A DNA stretch of 5,195 nt, taken from positions 1 to 5,195 of the forward strand of contig CALAVA010000325.1 in NCBI GenBank assembly GCA_937892025.1, given 5' to 3'. Origin of the DNA: an uncultured Bacteroidales bacterium (GTDB taxonomy: Bacteria; Bacteroidota; Bacteroidia; Bacteroidales; WCHB1-69). Every line of letters starts with the position of its first letter. Position 1 is the stretch's first letter. A program made the translations under genes and the position numbers. Below the pieces are notes generated by a model. It saw nothing but the letters and a program-made list of their open reading frames with translations. It ran no database searches and was not told the DNA's origin. This document shows positions 1 to 5,195 of this stretch, piece after piece.

Positions 1-66
1 TAAAATAAAAAATAAAAATATATTTAAAAGAATAATAATAAATAATATTATATAAATTATAAAATA
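1..66. other. Extremely AT-rich leader of the first gene
   Basis: All but one of these 66 bases are A or T, built from short runs such as AATAAT and TAAAAATA. This is the 5' flank of the CAP-domain gene and starts at the window edge. Such composition is common in intergenic DNA of AT-rich microbial eukaryotes and contrasts with the bacterial half, whose intergenic DNA is T-rich but contains G and C clusters. No Shine-Dalgarno sequence or bacterial promoter box is visible. TATA-like strings occur but are uninformative in such sequence. Confidence 0.6.
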
Positions 67-1863
67 ATGTCATCAAAGACGAGTACTAGTAAAAGAAGAA
101 AGGACAAAGAATTTAATCCTGCAATGCGTATCCGTGATTTTTATTCTTTTAGTTACCAAATTTTAAACGAAATAAACTATGCTCGTGAACATCCAGATGA
201 ATTTGTAGAAAAGTTAAAAGAACTCAGAGAAACAGTAGAAGATTCAAAGGAAAATTGTCTTTATATAGAAAATGTCCCATTCGTCTACAACAACTTATTA
301 GGCTCTTTAGATGATGCAATTAAATTTTTAGAAACCCAAAAAGAACTTCCTCGTTTAAAGTATAATAGAACAATTACCCAAGCATGCGATTATTTACTTG
401 ATGAATTAGTCCGCCACGATGGATTGGATGATGAATCTGCCATTGAGTACTCTTTGGAAAACCGTCTTAATAAATTTGGGAATCCATTTGGAGAGAATTA
501 TGAATTAATTGATTATGGTATGTTTGATCCAGAATTTATTGTCATTAATTTTGTTTTAGGTGATGGGGACAAAAATAAGTTTGAAAGGAAAGTTATCTTT
601 AATCCTAAAGTGAAGCATATAGGTATAGCTTCTGGTATTCTTTCTTCTGAAAAAATTTGCACAATTATAAATTGCTGTGAAGAATTTTATGCCATAAATG
701 AAAGAATTCCTGATAATGTAAAAAAAAAATATGGTAGAATAGAGCCTAGCTTTAATACAAAAACTATAAATAACTATTCTGGAAAAAGTGGAAATAGTAC
801 TAATGTTGAAAGATATACTTCTAATACTAAAAAGGAAGGAAATGTTGAAGAGCAATTCACTGAAGAAATTAATACTAAAAGAGGAGATTCTGGAGACGTA
901 TTCAGTGTTAAAAAAACAGAATATATCAAGAGAAGAGAATCTATAAAAGATAGAGATAAAAATAAAAATAAAGATGCCAGAATACCTCTAAGAAATAAAA
1001 AAACTAAAAACGAGCCAAGATATTTGATGGAATTTTTTAATGACGACGAAGACTTTGACGAAGATGCATTCTTTGATAAAGAATTTGACATTAACTTTGG
1101 ATCTCACTTTGGCAATAATAACAATAAAAAATCTAGCAAAAAGACAACAACCACAACAACTACAACAGATGAAAATGGTGTAAAAAAAACTGTGGTAACC
1201 ACTGTTACCGAAGAAGTTGACGGGCAAGGGAGAAAAAGAAGACAATACTTCGAAGAAGAACCTAAGTTGGAGGAAGACGATAGACAGAAAAGCAGAAAAA
1301 GTAAAATTGAAGAAAGAAATGAAAGGGAAAGGAAAGAAAGAGAGATGAGGGAACAAAGGGAAAGAGAAGAAGAATTAGAAAGAGAAAAAAGAGAAAAGGA
1401 AAGAAAAGAAAAAAGAGAAAGAGAAAGACAAGAAAGAGAAAGGCAATACCAAAGAGAAAGAGAAAAGCAAGATAATAATAGGAAATATTATGGAGCAAAG
1501 CCTAGAAAAGATGAGGAGTTTGAAGAGGAAACAAAAAAGACATATAAAACTATAGAAGAATATCCACCTAAAAAAGGATTTTATGAAAAAGAATTTGAAA
1601 GAGAAATACAAGAATTTGAAGATGAATTTCCCACTGATTATGATTATAGAGCAAAGAAAAATCAAAGATATAAGGTAACTGATGATATGTTTGAAAAAGA
1701 AGAAGATATGGAGTTGCCAGAAGGTGCACAAAGCATGCAAGTCAAACAAAAAACTATAACAGATTCCAAAGGTGTTCCTGCTCTTATTATTAAGAAAACA
1801 ATTACTTATGAAGATGGCTCTGTTAAAACAATAGTTGAAAAAAAGCCTTTAAATAAAAAATAG
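67..1863 (+). CDS. CAP/SCP-domain protein with acidic, Thr-rich and coiled-coil tail, eukaryote-like
   Basis: Residues about 30-212 resemble the CAP (SCP/PR-1) fold: an opening helix with NEINYAREHPDEF, a GEN motif at 142-144, and IFNPKVKHIGIA at 177-188, matching the IFNP..xxxGIG strand of the family. The usual second His of the CAP cavity (GHR in canonical members) appears replaced in FERKVIFNP, so the classical metal/His site is probably lost. There is no signal peptide or membrane segment, and the N-terminus is basic, which suggests an intracellular protein, unlike most secreted CAP proteins. After a linker come an acidic patch (325-341), eight threonines (360-367), a Glu/Arg/Lys coiled coil (about 400-470) and an acidic, Tyr-rich tail. 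Two similar Thr/Asp-Gly motifs flank the coiled coil. Gln uses CAA/CAG and the stop is TAG, so the code is standard. The ATG at 67 is the first in frame after the AT-only leader. Function is unknown; a cytoskeletal or scaffold role would be a guess. Confidence 0.75.
   Translation: MSSKTSTSKRRKDKEFNPAMRIRDFYSFSYQILNEINYAREHPDEFVEKLKELRETVEDSKENCLYIENVPFVYNNLLGSLDDAIKFLETQKELPRLKYNRTITQACDYLLDELVRHDGLDDESAIEYSLENRLNKFGNPFGENYELIDYGMFDPEFIVINFVLGDGDKNKFERKVIFNPKVKHIGIASGILSSEKICTIINCCEEFYAINERIPDNVKKKYGRIEPSFNTKTINNYSGKSGNSTNVERYTSNTKKEGNVEEQFTEEINTKRGDSGDVFSVKKTEYIKRRESIKDRDKNKNKDARIPLRNKKTKNEPRYLMEFFNDDEDFDEDAFFDKEFDINFGSHFGNNNNKKSSKKTTTTTTTTDENGVKKTVVTTVTEEVDGQGRKRRQYFEEEPKLEEDDRQKSRKSKIEERNERERKEREMREQREREEELEREKREKERKEKRERERQERERQYQREREKQDNNRKYYGAKPRKDEEFEEETKKTYKTIEEYPPKKGFYEKEFEREIQEFEDEFPTDYDYRAKKNQRYKVTDDMFEKEEDMELPEGAQSMQVKQKTITDSKGVPALIIKKTITYEDGSVKTIVEKKPLNKK
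1159..1236 (+). repeat. Thr/Asp-Gly motif, copy A, within the first gene
   Basis: Residues about 365-390 run from the end of the threonine tract through TDENGVKK to EEVDGQG. The pattern T-x-T-D-x-x-G-V, a hydrophobic/Thr strand, T-x-T, an acidic pair and D-G recurs near the C-terminus at residues 563-588. Alternating beta-branched residues with two predicted turns suggest a small beta-hairpin unit. It loosely recalls the Ser/Thr-rich hairpin segments of DNAJB6 and MLF-type proteins, but that likeness is by eye only. Confidence 0.45.
1264..1476 (+). repeat. Purine-rich low-complexity tract encoding a Glu/Arg/Lys coiled coil
   Basis: The coding strand here is almost all A and G, made of GAA, AGA, AAA and GAG codons. 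It encodes a charged rod of about 70 residues with ERER, EKRE and RERQ permutations. The longest uninterrupted purine run is 52 bases, 1377-1428. The rod is likely a single alpha-helix or coiled coil. On DNA, long mirror-like polypurine runs can form triplexes and are prone to slippage, so repeat length may vary between strains or be misassembled. Confidence 0.7.
1753..1830 (+). repeat. Thr/Asp-Gly motif, copy B, within the first gene
   Basis: Residues about 563-588 include KTITDSKGV, LIIKKTITYEDG and SVKT. They align with copy A at residues 365-390 with a one-residue gap: T-x-T-D-x-x-G-V at the start and T-x-T-x-E, then D-G at the end. The two copies bracket the coiled coil, so the tail may be a hairpin-rod-hairpin arrangement. 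DNA identity between the copies is low, so any duplication is old. Confidence 0.45.
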
Positions 1864-1871
1864 ATAATATT
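1856..1871. other. Apparent join between eukaryote-like and Bacteroidetes-like DNA
   Basis: The stop codon of the eukaryote-like gene (1861-1863) and the ATG of the DUF1015 gene (1872) are separated by eight bases, GATAATAT followed by T being the local sequence. No Bacteroidetes promoter box, terminator or eukaryotic 3' region fits between them. Protein style, codon choice and flanking composition all change here. The exact breakpoint cannot be fixed because the local sequence is AT-only and ambiguous. Confidence 0.55.
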
Positions 1872-3176
1872 ATGGCAATATTAAAACCATTTAAGGGCTT
1901 ACGTCCACCGGTAGAACTTGTAAAAAAAATAGCGTCACGTCCATACGATGTGTTGAATACAGAAGAAGCACGTATTGAGGTTGCAGGCAATCCAATGTCT
2001 TTGTTACATATCACAAAGGCTGAAATAGACTTGCCTAAAGGCGTTGATGAACATGCTCAAGAAGTGTACGACAAAGTCGTAGAAAATTTTCAAAAATTTC
2101 AAGATAATGGTTGGTTGGTGCAAGATGACGAAGAAAAATATTATGTCTATGCACAAACAATGGACGGTCGTACACAATATGGAATAATGGGGTGTACTCA
2201 TATAGATGACTATTTCAACAACAACATAAAAAAACATGAATTAACCCGTAAGGATAAAGAAGAAGACAGAATGATACACGTGCGTATTACCAACGCAAAT
2301 GTAGAGCCTGTGTTCTTTTCGTATCCAGCAAATGCAGAAATAGACACCATTGTCGCAGAGGTTGTAAAGAACGCTCCTATTTATGATTTTGTTACCGAAG
2401 ATGGTTTTGGACATCATTTTTGGGTTATTGATGATAAAAATACCATTAATCGTATCACTGAAATTTTCAAAAATGACATACCTTATCTGTATGTAGCCGA
2501 TGGTCATCATCGTACTGCTGCTGCCGCTTTGGTTGGGGCTGAAAAGAAAAAAAATAATCCTAATCATACTGGAAATGAAGAATATAACTATTTTATGGCG
2601 GTTATATTCCCAGATAATCAATTGAAAATTATTGATTATAATCGTGTTGTTAAAGATTTAAACGGCTTGACTGCAAAACAATTTATAGAAGCACTTCAAG
2701 AAAACTTTGATATTGAATGCAAGTGTGATTGTACGTTGAACGGTGGTAAATGCGAGTGTGAATTGCCCTGCCATTGCGAATCAACTGTACCTTACAAACC
2801 GACAAATTTGCATAATTTCTCTATGTATTTAGAAGGTGTATGGTATTCTTTGACAGCCAAACAAGGCACCTATAATGACAATGACCCAATTGGTGTTTTA
2901 GATGTAACTATTTTATCTAATTTAGTGCTTGATAAAATATTGGGAATTAAAGATTTAAGAACGGATAAGAGAATTGATTTTGTCGGTGGTATTCGTGGTT
3001 TAGGAGAATTGAAACGCAGAGTAGATAGCGGTGAAATGAAAGTGGCTTTCGCCTTGTATCCTGTTTCAATGAAACAAATTATAGATATTGCTGATAGCGG
3101 CAATATTATGCCTCCTAAAACAACATGGTTTGAACCCAAATTGCGTTCAGGTTTAGCCATTCATGTTTTAGAATAA
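1872..3176 (+). CDS. DUF1015 family protein (Bacteroidetes type) with cysteine-rich insert
   Basis: This matches the DUF1015 family as seen in Bacteroidetes across its full length. Diagnostic stretches are SRPYDV at residues 22-27, the family signature ADGHHRTAA around His212-His213-Arg214, IDFVGG at 368-373, and the C-terminal TTWFEPKLRSGL before residue 434. The biochemical function of DUF1015 is unknown. In Bacteroidetes the gene usually sits beside serC and serA, which suggests a link to serine metabolism, but here the upstream neighbour is unrelated. Residues 283-302 carry seven cysteines in the pattern C-x-C-x-C-x6-C-x-C-x3-C-x-C. I do not recall these in ordinary members, and they would explain a length about 20 residues above the usual 410-415. 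The ATG at 1872 is chosen because the protein begins MAILKPFKGLRPP, as in relatives. No Shine-Dalgarno site is present, which is normal for Bacteroidetes. A terminator follows 28 bases after the stop. Confidence 0.93.
   Translation: MAILKPFKGLRPPVELVKKIASRPYDVLNTEEARIEVAGNPMSLLHITKAEIDLPKGVDEHAQEVYDKVVENFQKFQDNGWLVQDDEEKYYVYAQTMDGRTQYGIMGCTHIDDYFNNNIKKHELTRKDKEEDRMIHVRITNANVEPVFFSYPANAEIDTIVAEVVKNAPIYDFVTEDGFGHHFWVIDDKNTINRITEIFKNDIPYLYVADGHHRTAAAALVGAEKKKNNPNHTGNEEYNYFMAVIFPDNQLKIIDYNRVVKDLNGLTAKQFIEALQENFDIECKCDCTLNGGKCECELPCHCESTVPYKPTNLHNFSMYLEGVWYSLTAKQGTYNDNDPIGVLDVTILSNLVLDKILGIKDLRTDKRIDFVGGIRGLGELKRRVDSGEMKVAFALYPVSMKQIIDIADSGNIMPPKTTWFEPKLRSGLAIHVLE
2718..2777 (+). other. Seven-cysteine cluster inserted in DUF1015
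   Basis: These codons give Cys at residues 283, 285, 287, 294, 296, 300 and 302, plus a His at 301, within an otherwise cysteine-poor protein. The insert lies between a conserved strand (ending near FDIE) and the conserved segment that resumes at YKPTNLHNFS. The C-x-C pairs around a GG turn look like a metal- or cluster-binding loop similar to metallothionein or zinc-knuckle spacing. Metal binding is an inference from spacing only. The reading frame and codon use are the same as in the rest of the gene. Confidence 0.6.
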
Positions 3177-3204
3177 TTTTTTTTACTTTTCATAGTTTTT
3201 TTTA

Positions 3205-3231
3205 GGGTTGGTTTTCAAACCGACCCTTTTT
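3205..3231 (+). terminator. Intrinsic terminator after the DUF1015 gene
   Basis: GGGTTGGTTT at 3205-3214 pairs with AAACCGACCC at 3217-3226, with one G-U wobble; the innermost A-T pairs probably open to make a workable loop. A run of five T follows at 3227-3231. It is 28 bases after the DUF1015 stop codon and ends only six bases before the ATG of the next gene, so it either separates the two transcription units or limits read-through. Confidence 0.75.
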
Positions 3232-3237
3232 CTTATT

Positions 3238-3813
3238 ATGCGACAACCAAATTTAGTCATTTTTGCCAATCATACCATTGACTGTTCTTGCAAAGAGAAC
3301 TTTTTGCCCTGTTTTTTGTCCATAGACCAAACAGCAATAACCGATTATTTGAATAAATACATGTGTTTGAGTAATTGTGAAGATAGGGTTGAACCTTTTG
3401 TTTGGATTGAGGAAAATGCTTTGCCTTATCGTTTTCTTTTTTATGGCATAGAAGTAAAAATGGAGAAAAATTTGATACAAATGAAATTTCCGTTTATTTT
3501 TCGGGCGATTGTTGATTTTGTCCCATTGAGAACATCGTTGTTAAATTTATGTGAGGCTGTTTTAGGACAGATAGGAACAAGTGAAATGGTTTTCTGTCCT
3601 TCATTTTGGCAACAGACAGCCTTGGAATGTCATACCGAATGGGGAGAAAAACGGTTGTTGCAAATGCAGGAAAAAATCATGAATAAGGCTACTTCATACA
3701 AGCGGACAAAATTGAATCTGGCTCATTGTATGGGGGCTGCTTTAGAAGATTTTGCCCGATTCCCCGATAAGAAATACAGAGGTTGGCTGATATATGATTT
3801 AAGCAGAAGATAA
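3238..3813 (+). CDS. Hypothetical protein, 191 residues, unrecognised
   Basis: I do not recognise this protein. It starts MRQPNLVIFANHTIDC and ends RGWLIYDLSRR, with no signal peptide, no clear membrane helix and no catalytic motif I can name. Nine cysteines are spread through it (CSC near residue 17, then single or spaced ones), plus aromatic-rich segments FVWIEENALPYRFLFYG and FCPSFWQQ. The composition matches a soluble globular protein and resembles the flanking bacterial genes. The reading frame extends upstream to a TTG at 3208, but that part lies inside the terminator hairpin, so the ATG at 3238 is the better start; a later ATG at 3361 would give about 150 residues. A terminator lies immediately upstream and another immediately downstream, so it seems to be a single-gene unit. 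A weak TACTTTTC box at 3184-3191 might serve as its promoter. Confidence 0.65.
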   Translation: MRQPNLVIFANHTIDCSCKENFLPCFLSIDQTAITDYLNKYMCLSNCEDRVEPFVWIEENALPYRFLFYGIEVKMEKNLIQMKFPFIFRAIVDFVPLRTSLLNLCEAVLGQIGTSEMVFCPSFWQQTALECHTEWGEKRLLQMQEKIMNKATSYKRTKLNLAHCMGAALEDFARFPDKKYRGWLIYDLSRR

Positions 3814-3815
3814 AC

Positions 3816-3850
3816 AAAAAAAAGGATATTCTTGGAATACCCTTTTTTTT
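3816..3850. terminator. Bidirectional terminator between convergent genes
   Basis: Eight A (3816-3823), GG, a mismatched A, and TATTC (3827-3831) face GAATA (3835-3839), a mismatched C, CC, and eight T (3843-3850), with a TTG loop. The A and T tracts make it work on both strands. It sits just after the stop of the plus-strand hypothetical gene and 26 bases beyond the stop of the minus-strand dehydrogenase, the expected position for a shared terminator. Confidence 0.8.
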
Positions 3851-3876
3851 ATCATTGTTAAACTTCTATAATAGTC

Positions 3877-4811
3877 TTATTTGTTGAATTTTTTCGCTAC
3901 TTCTTTCAGCATCACTTCTGTCATTTTGTCCAAGTCATAGACGTATGATAAATTCCAGTCTTTTTTGGATTGTTCATCGTTAATGCTTTGCGGCCAAGAG
4001 TCGGCTATTGCTTGACGAAAATCAGGTTCGTAGTCAATGGTGAAATCTGGCATTTGTTTTTTGATAGATTTGAAGACATCATCAGGACAAAAACTCATTC
4101 CACCAATATTGTAACTTTCTTTTACCGTCAGTTTGTCGGCCTCTGCCTGCATAATGTCTATTGTGGCTTTGATAGCATCGGGCATAAACATCATTGGCAA
4201 ATAAGTTTTTTCAGATAAGAAACAAGTATAATGATGATTTTTGATGGCTTCGTAATAGATTTCAACAGCATAGTCGGTTGTTCCGCCACCTGCTTCAGTT
4301 TTATAACTGATAAGTCCGGGGTAACGTACACTACGAGTATCTACACCATAACGTTTGTTGTAATAAGCAATCCAACGTTCACCTGCCAATTTGCTAATTC
4401 CATAAACCGTATTGGGGTCCATTACACATTGTTGAGGAGTGTTTTGGGTCGGAGTGCTTGGGCCGAAAACGGCAATACTACTTGGCCAAAACAATCTTTT
4501 GAGTTTCAATTCACGGGCTATGTCCAAAACGCCCAACAAACCTTTCATATTAATATCCCAAGAGGGGAGAGGCCAGATAATATCGCTGCCAAATGGTAAA
4601 TTTGAGTGATGCCATATTTCTTGACAACTTCGGCAACTTTGTCTGTTTCTAATGCGTTTACGATTTCAAAAGGACCGCTTTGGCAAATATCTTCGCCTGC
4701 TTGGCGAATATCTGCAGCAACAACATTGCTATCCCCATACATTTTTCTCAATTCGAGTGTTAATTCTGAGCCTATCTGACCGGCACAGCCTATAACTAAT
4801 ATTTTATCCAT
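3877..4811 (-). pseudogene. tdh: L-threonine 3-dehydrogenase (SDR/epimerase type), frameshifted
   Basis: The intact enzyme oxidises L-threonine to 2-amino-3-ketobutyrate with NAD in the cytoplasm, for threonine breakdown to glycine. The first part (start at 4811, MDKILVIG) holds the Rossmann GxxGxxG at residues 8-14 and runs to IYHLAAILS at residue 79. The frame then breaks near 4573 and the original frame stops shortly after. The second part continues in another frame from PLPSWDIN to the stop at 3877-3879. It has SSIAVFG, the YxxxK pair in VYGISK, RYPGLISY, GGGTTDYAV and DYEPDFRQAIADSWP, all hallmarks of this TDH group. Relatives have about six residues (ATGEKN-like) between AILS and NPL; only two bases remain, so about 16 bases look deleted. 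Restoring them gives about 316 residues, the usual length. The start at 4811 is preferred over the upstream frame extension because family members begin here and a promoter box lies 28 bases upstream. A true inactivating mutation and an assembly error are both possible. Confidence 0.88.
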
Positions 4812-4838
4812 GTTTGTTACGTGTTTTTTTAATTTTTG

Positions 4839-4846
4839 CAAAAGTA
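4839..4846 (-). promoter_or_regulatory. Bacteroidetes -7 promoter box for the threonine dehydrogenase
   Basis: Read on the minus strand this is TACTTTTG followed by C, a perfect match to the Bacteroidetes primary sigma -7 consensus TAnnTTTG. It implies a transcript start near 4832 and a 5' leader of about 20 bases before the ATG at 4811. I see no good TTTG-type -33 box upstream, so the match rests on the -7 element and its position. Confidence 0.55.
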
Positions 4847-4992
4847 GAAAAAATAAATAGAATAAGATTGTTTTTTGGGTATTTTTTTTCAAGTTTTTTT
4901 TTGTCCTTGCTTGGTCTGTAATACAAGGTGTAAATGAAAGTCTTATGTCTGTTAAAAAGAAAGGAAAGCTAAGCAAAAATACCCTATGTGTG

Positions 4993-5007
4993 AGGTAATA
5001 TTTACCT
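4993..5007. repeat. Short inverted repeat in the upstream region
   Basis: AGGTAA at 4993-4998 is mirrored by TTACCT at 5002-5007 around a three-base TAT spacer. It lies between the two minus-strand promoter-like boxes, where an operator could act, but six-base arms arise by chance often enough that function is only a possibility. Confidence 0.25.
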
Positions 5008-5073
5008 ATTATGCAACATAGAATACATTGTCAATACTTTACATCTTTTTTTCGGGAGGGGCAAATGCAAATG

Positions 5074-5081
5074 CAAAAGTA
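5074..5081 (-). promoter_or_regulatory. Second minus-strand TAnnTTTG box
   Basis: TACTTTTG on the minus strand repeats the box at 4839-4846, sharing ten bases (TGCAAAAGTA on the plus strand). It sits beside a short tandem array, GCAAAT GCAAAT GCAAAA, at 5061-5078. A transcript starting here would have a leader of about 255 bases before the dehydrogenase, with no evident gene between. It may be an alternative distal promoter or a chance match in AT-rich DNA. Confidence 0.3.
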
Positions 5082-5195
5082 TAATTTTTTCTTTTTGGTG
5101 TCTTTTTAGGGGGGTAAAAAAATGTTATTTTGAGGTAGTTGAGGATAGCAAAGAACAATCTTTTTTTGCGGAACGAAAAAATCAAGAAATTTTTT

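Larger units (their letters stand above)
4812..5195. other. Non-coding region upstream of the threonine dehydrogenase
   Basis: No convincing gene is visible in this stretch on either strand. A frame runs back from the dehydrogenase start to 4976, but it encodes a low-complexity Phe/Leu/Lys string with no family resemblance, so it is an open-frame extension only. The region has many T runs, two G clusters (near 5055 and 5110), the two promoter-like boxes, the small inverted repeat at 4993-5007, and an AT-only 7-base inverted repeat at the very end (5176-5182 with 5189-5195). No tRNA or riboswitch fold was recognised. Confidence 0.55.

Noticed and set aside
774..1749. Long minus-strand frames opposite the first gene rich in Phe, Ser and Leu
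   Set aside because: They are the antisense of purine-rich coding sequence; the Phe/Leu/Ser strings mirror Lys/Glu/Arg codons and show no family features.
67..1863. Ciliate-type alternative genetic code in the first gene
   Set aside because: Glutamine is encoded by CAA and CAG throughout, there are no in-frame TAA or TAG codons, and the gene ends at TAG, so the standard code is sufficient.
3208..3237. Upstream TTG start at 3208 for the hypothetical protein
   Set aside because: These codons lie inside the terminator stem and T tract; the ATG at 3238 is more plausible.
3970..4599. Plus-strand frames opposite the threonine dehydrogenase
   Set aside because: The minus strand encodes clear TDH motifs here; the plus frames lack recognisable content.
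4812..4976. N-terminal extension of the threonine dehydrogenase frame up to 4976
   Set aside because: The extension is low-complexity, overlaps the -7 promoter box, and the family starts at MDKILVIG with the glycine-rich loop right after, so 4811 is the better start.
5055..5130. A small plus-strand gene after the G-rich run near 5110 (ATG at 5122)
   Set aside because: The frame stops after three codons; no coding potential.
5176..5195. Terminator at the window end (AAAAAAT/ATTTTTT repeat)
   Set aside because: The stem is A-T only and cut by the window edge, so it is too weak to call.

Overview
The window looks like two kinds of DNA placed end to end. Bases 1 to about 1863 look eukaryotic, most like an AT-rich microbial eukaryote such as a protist or anaerobic gut fungus. 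The 66-base leader has one G and no C. The single long ORF encodes a cytoplasmic-type CAP/SCP domain followed by low-complexity acidic, threonine-rich and Glu/Arg/Lys coiled-coil sequence. It uses the standard genetic code and has no visible intron. From about 1872 to the end the content is bacterial and typical of Bacteroidetes (probably Bacteroidales): a DUF1015 protein, an SDR-type L-threonine 3-dehydrogenase, intrinsic terminators, TAnnTTTG-type promoter boxes and no Shine-Dalgarno sites.

Layout: (1) 1-66, AT-only leader; (2) 67-1863 (+), CAP-domain/coiled-coil protein of 598 residues; (3) about 1856-1871, an abrupt join with only 8 bases between the stop codon and the next start; (4) 1872-3176 (+), DUF1015 protein with an unusual seven-cysteine insert; (5) 3205-3231, an intrinsic terminator; (6) 3238-3813 (+), unrecognised protein of 191 residues; (7) 3816-3850, a bidirectional terminator between convergent genes; (8) 3877-4811 (-), threonine dehydrogenase broken by an apparent deletion of about 16 bases inside a conserved motif; (9) 4812-5195, non-coding DNA with two minus-strand promoter-like boxes.

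I see no new defence, mobile or CRISPR-like system. What stands out is the eukaryote-to-Bacteroidetes join, which could be an assembly chimera, an insertion of bacterial DNA in a eukaryotic genome, or a protist gene in a symbiont. The others are the cysteine cluster in DUF1015 and the lesion in the dehydrogenase. DUF1015 genes in Bacteroidetes usually follow serC and serA, and those are absent here, which favours a break in the native bacterial gene order at the join. The genes do not form one pathway: threonine catabolism (tdh) and the DUF1015 gene, linked to serine synthesis only by its usual location, are bacterial housekeeping functions, and the first gene has no visible link to them.
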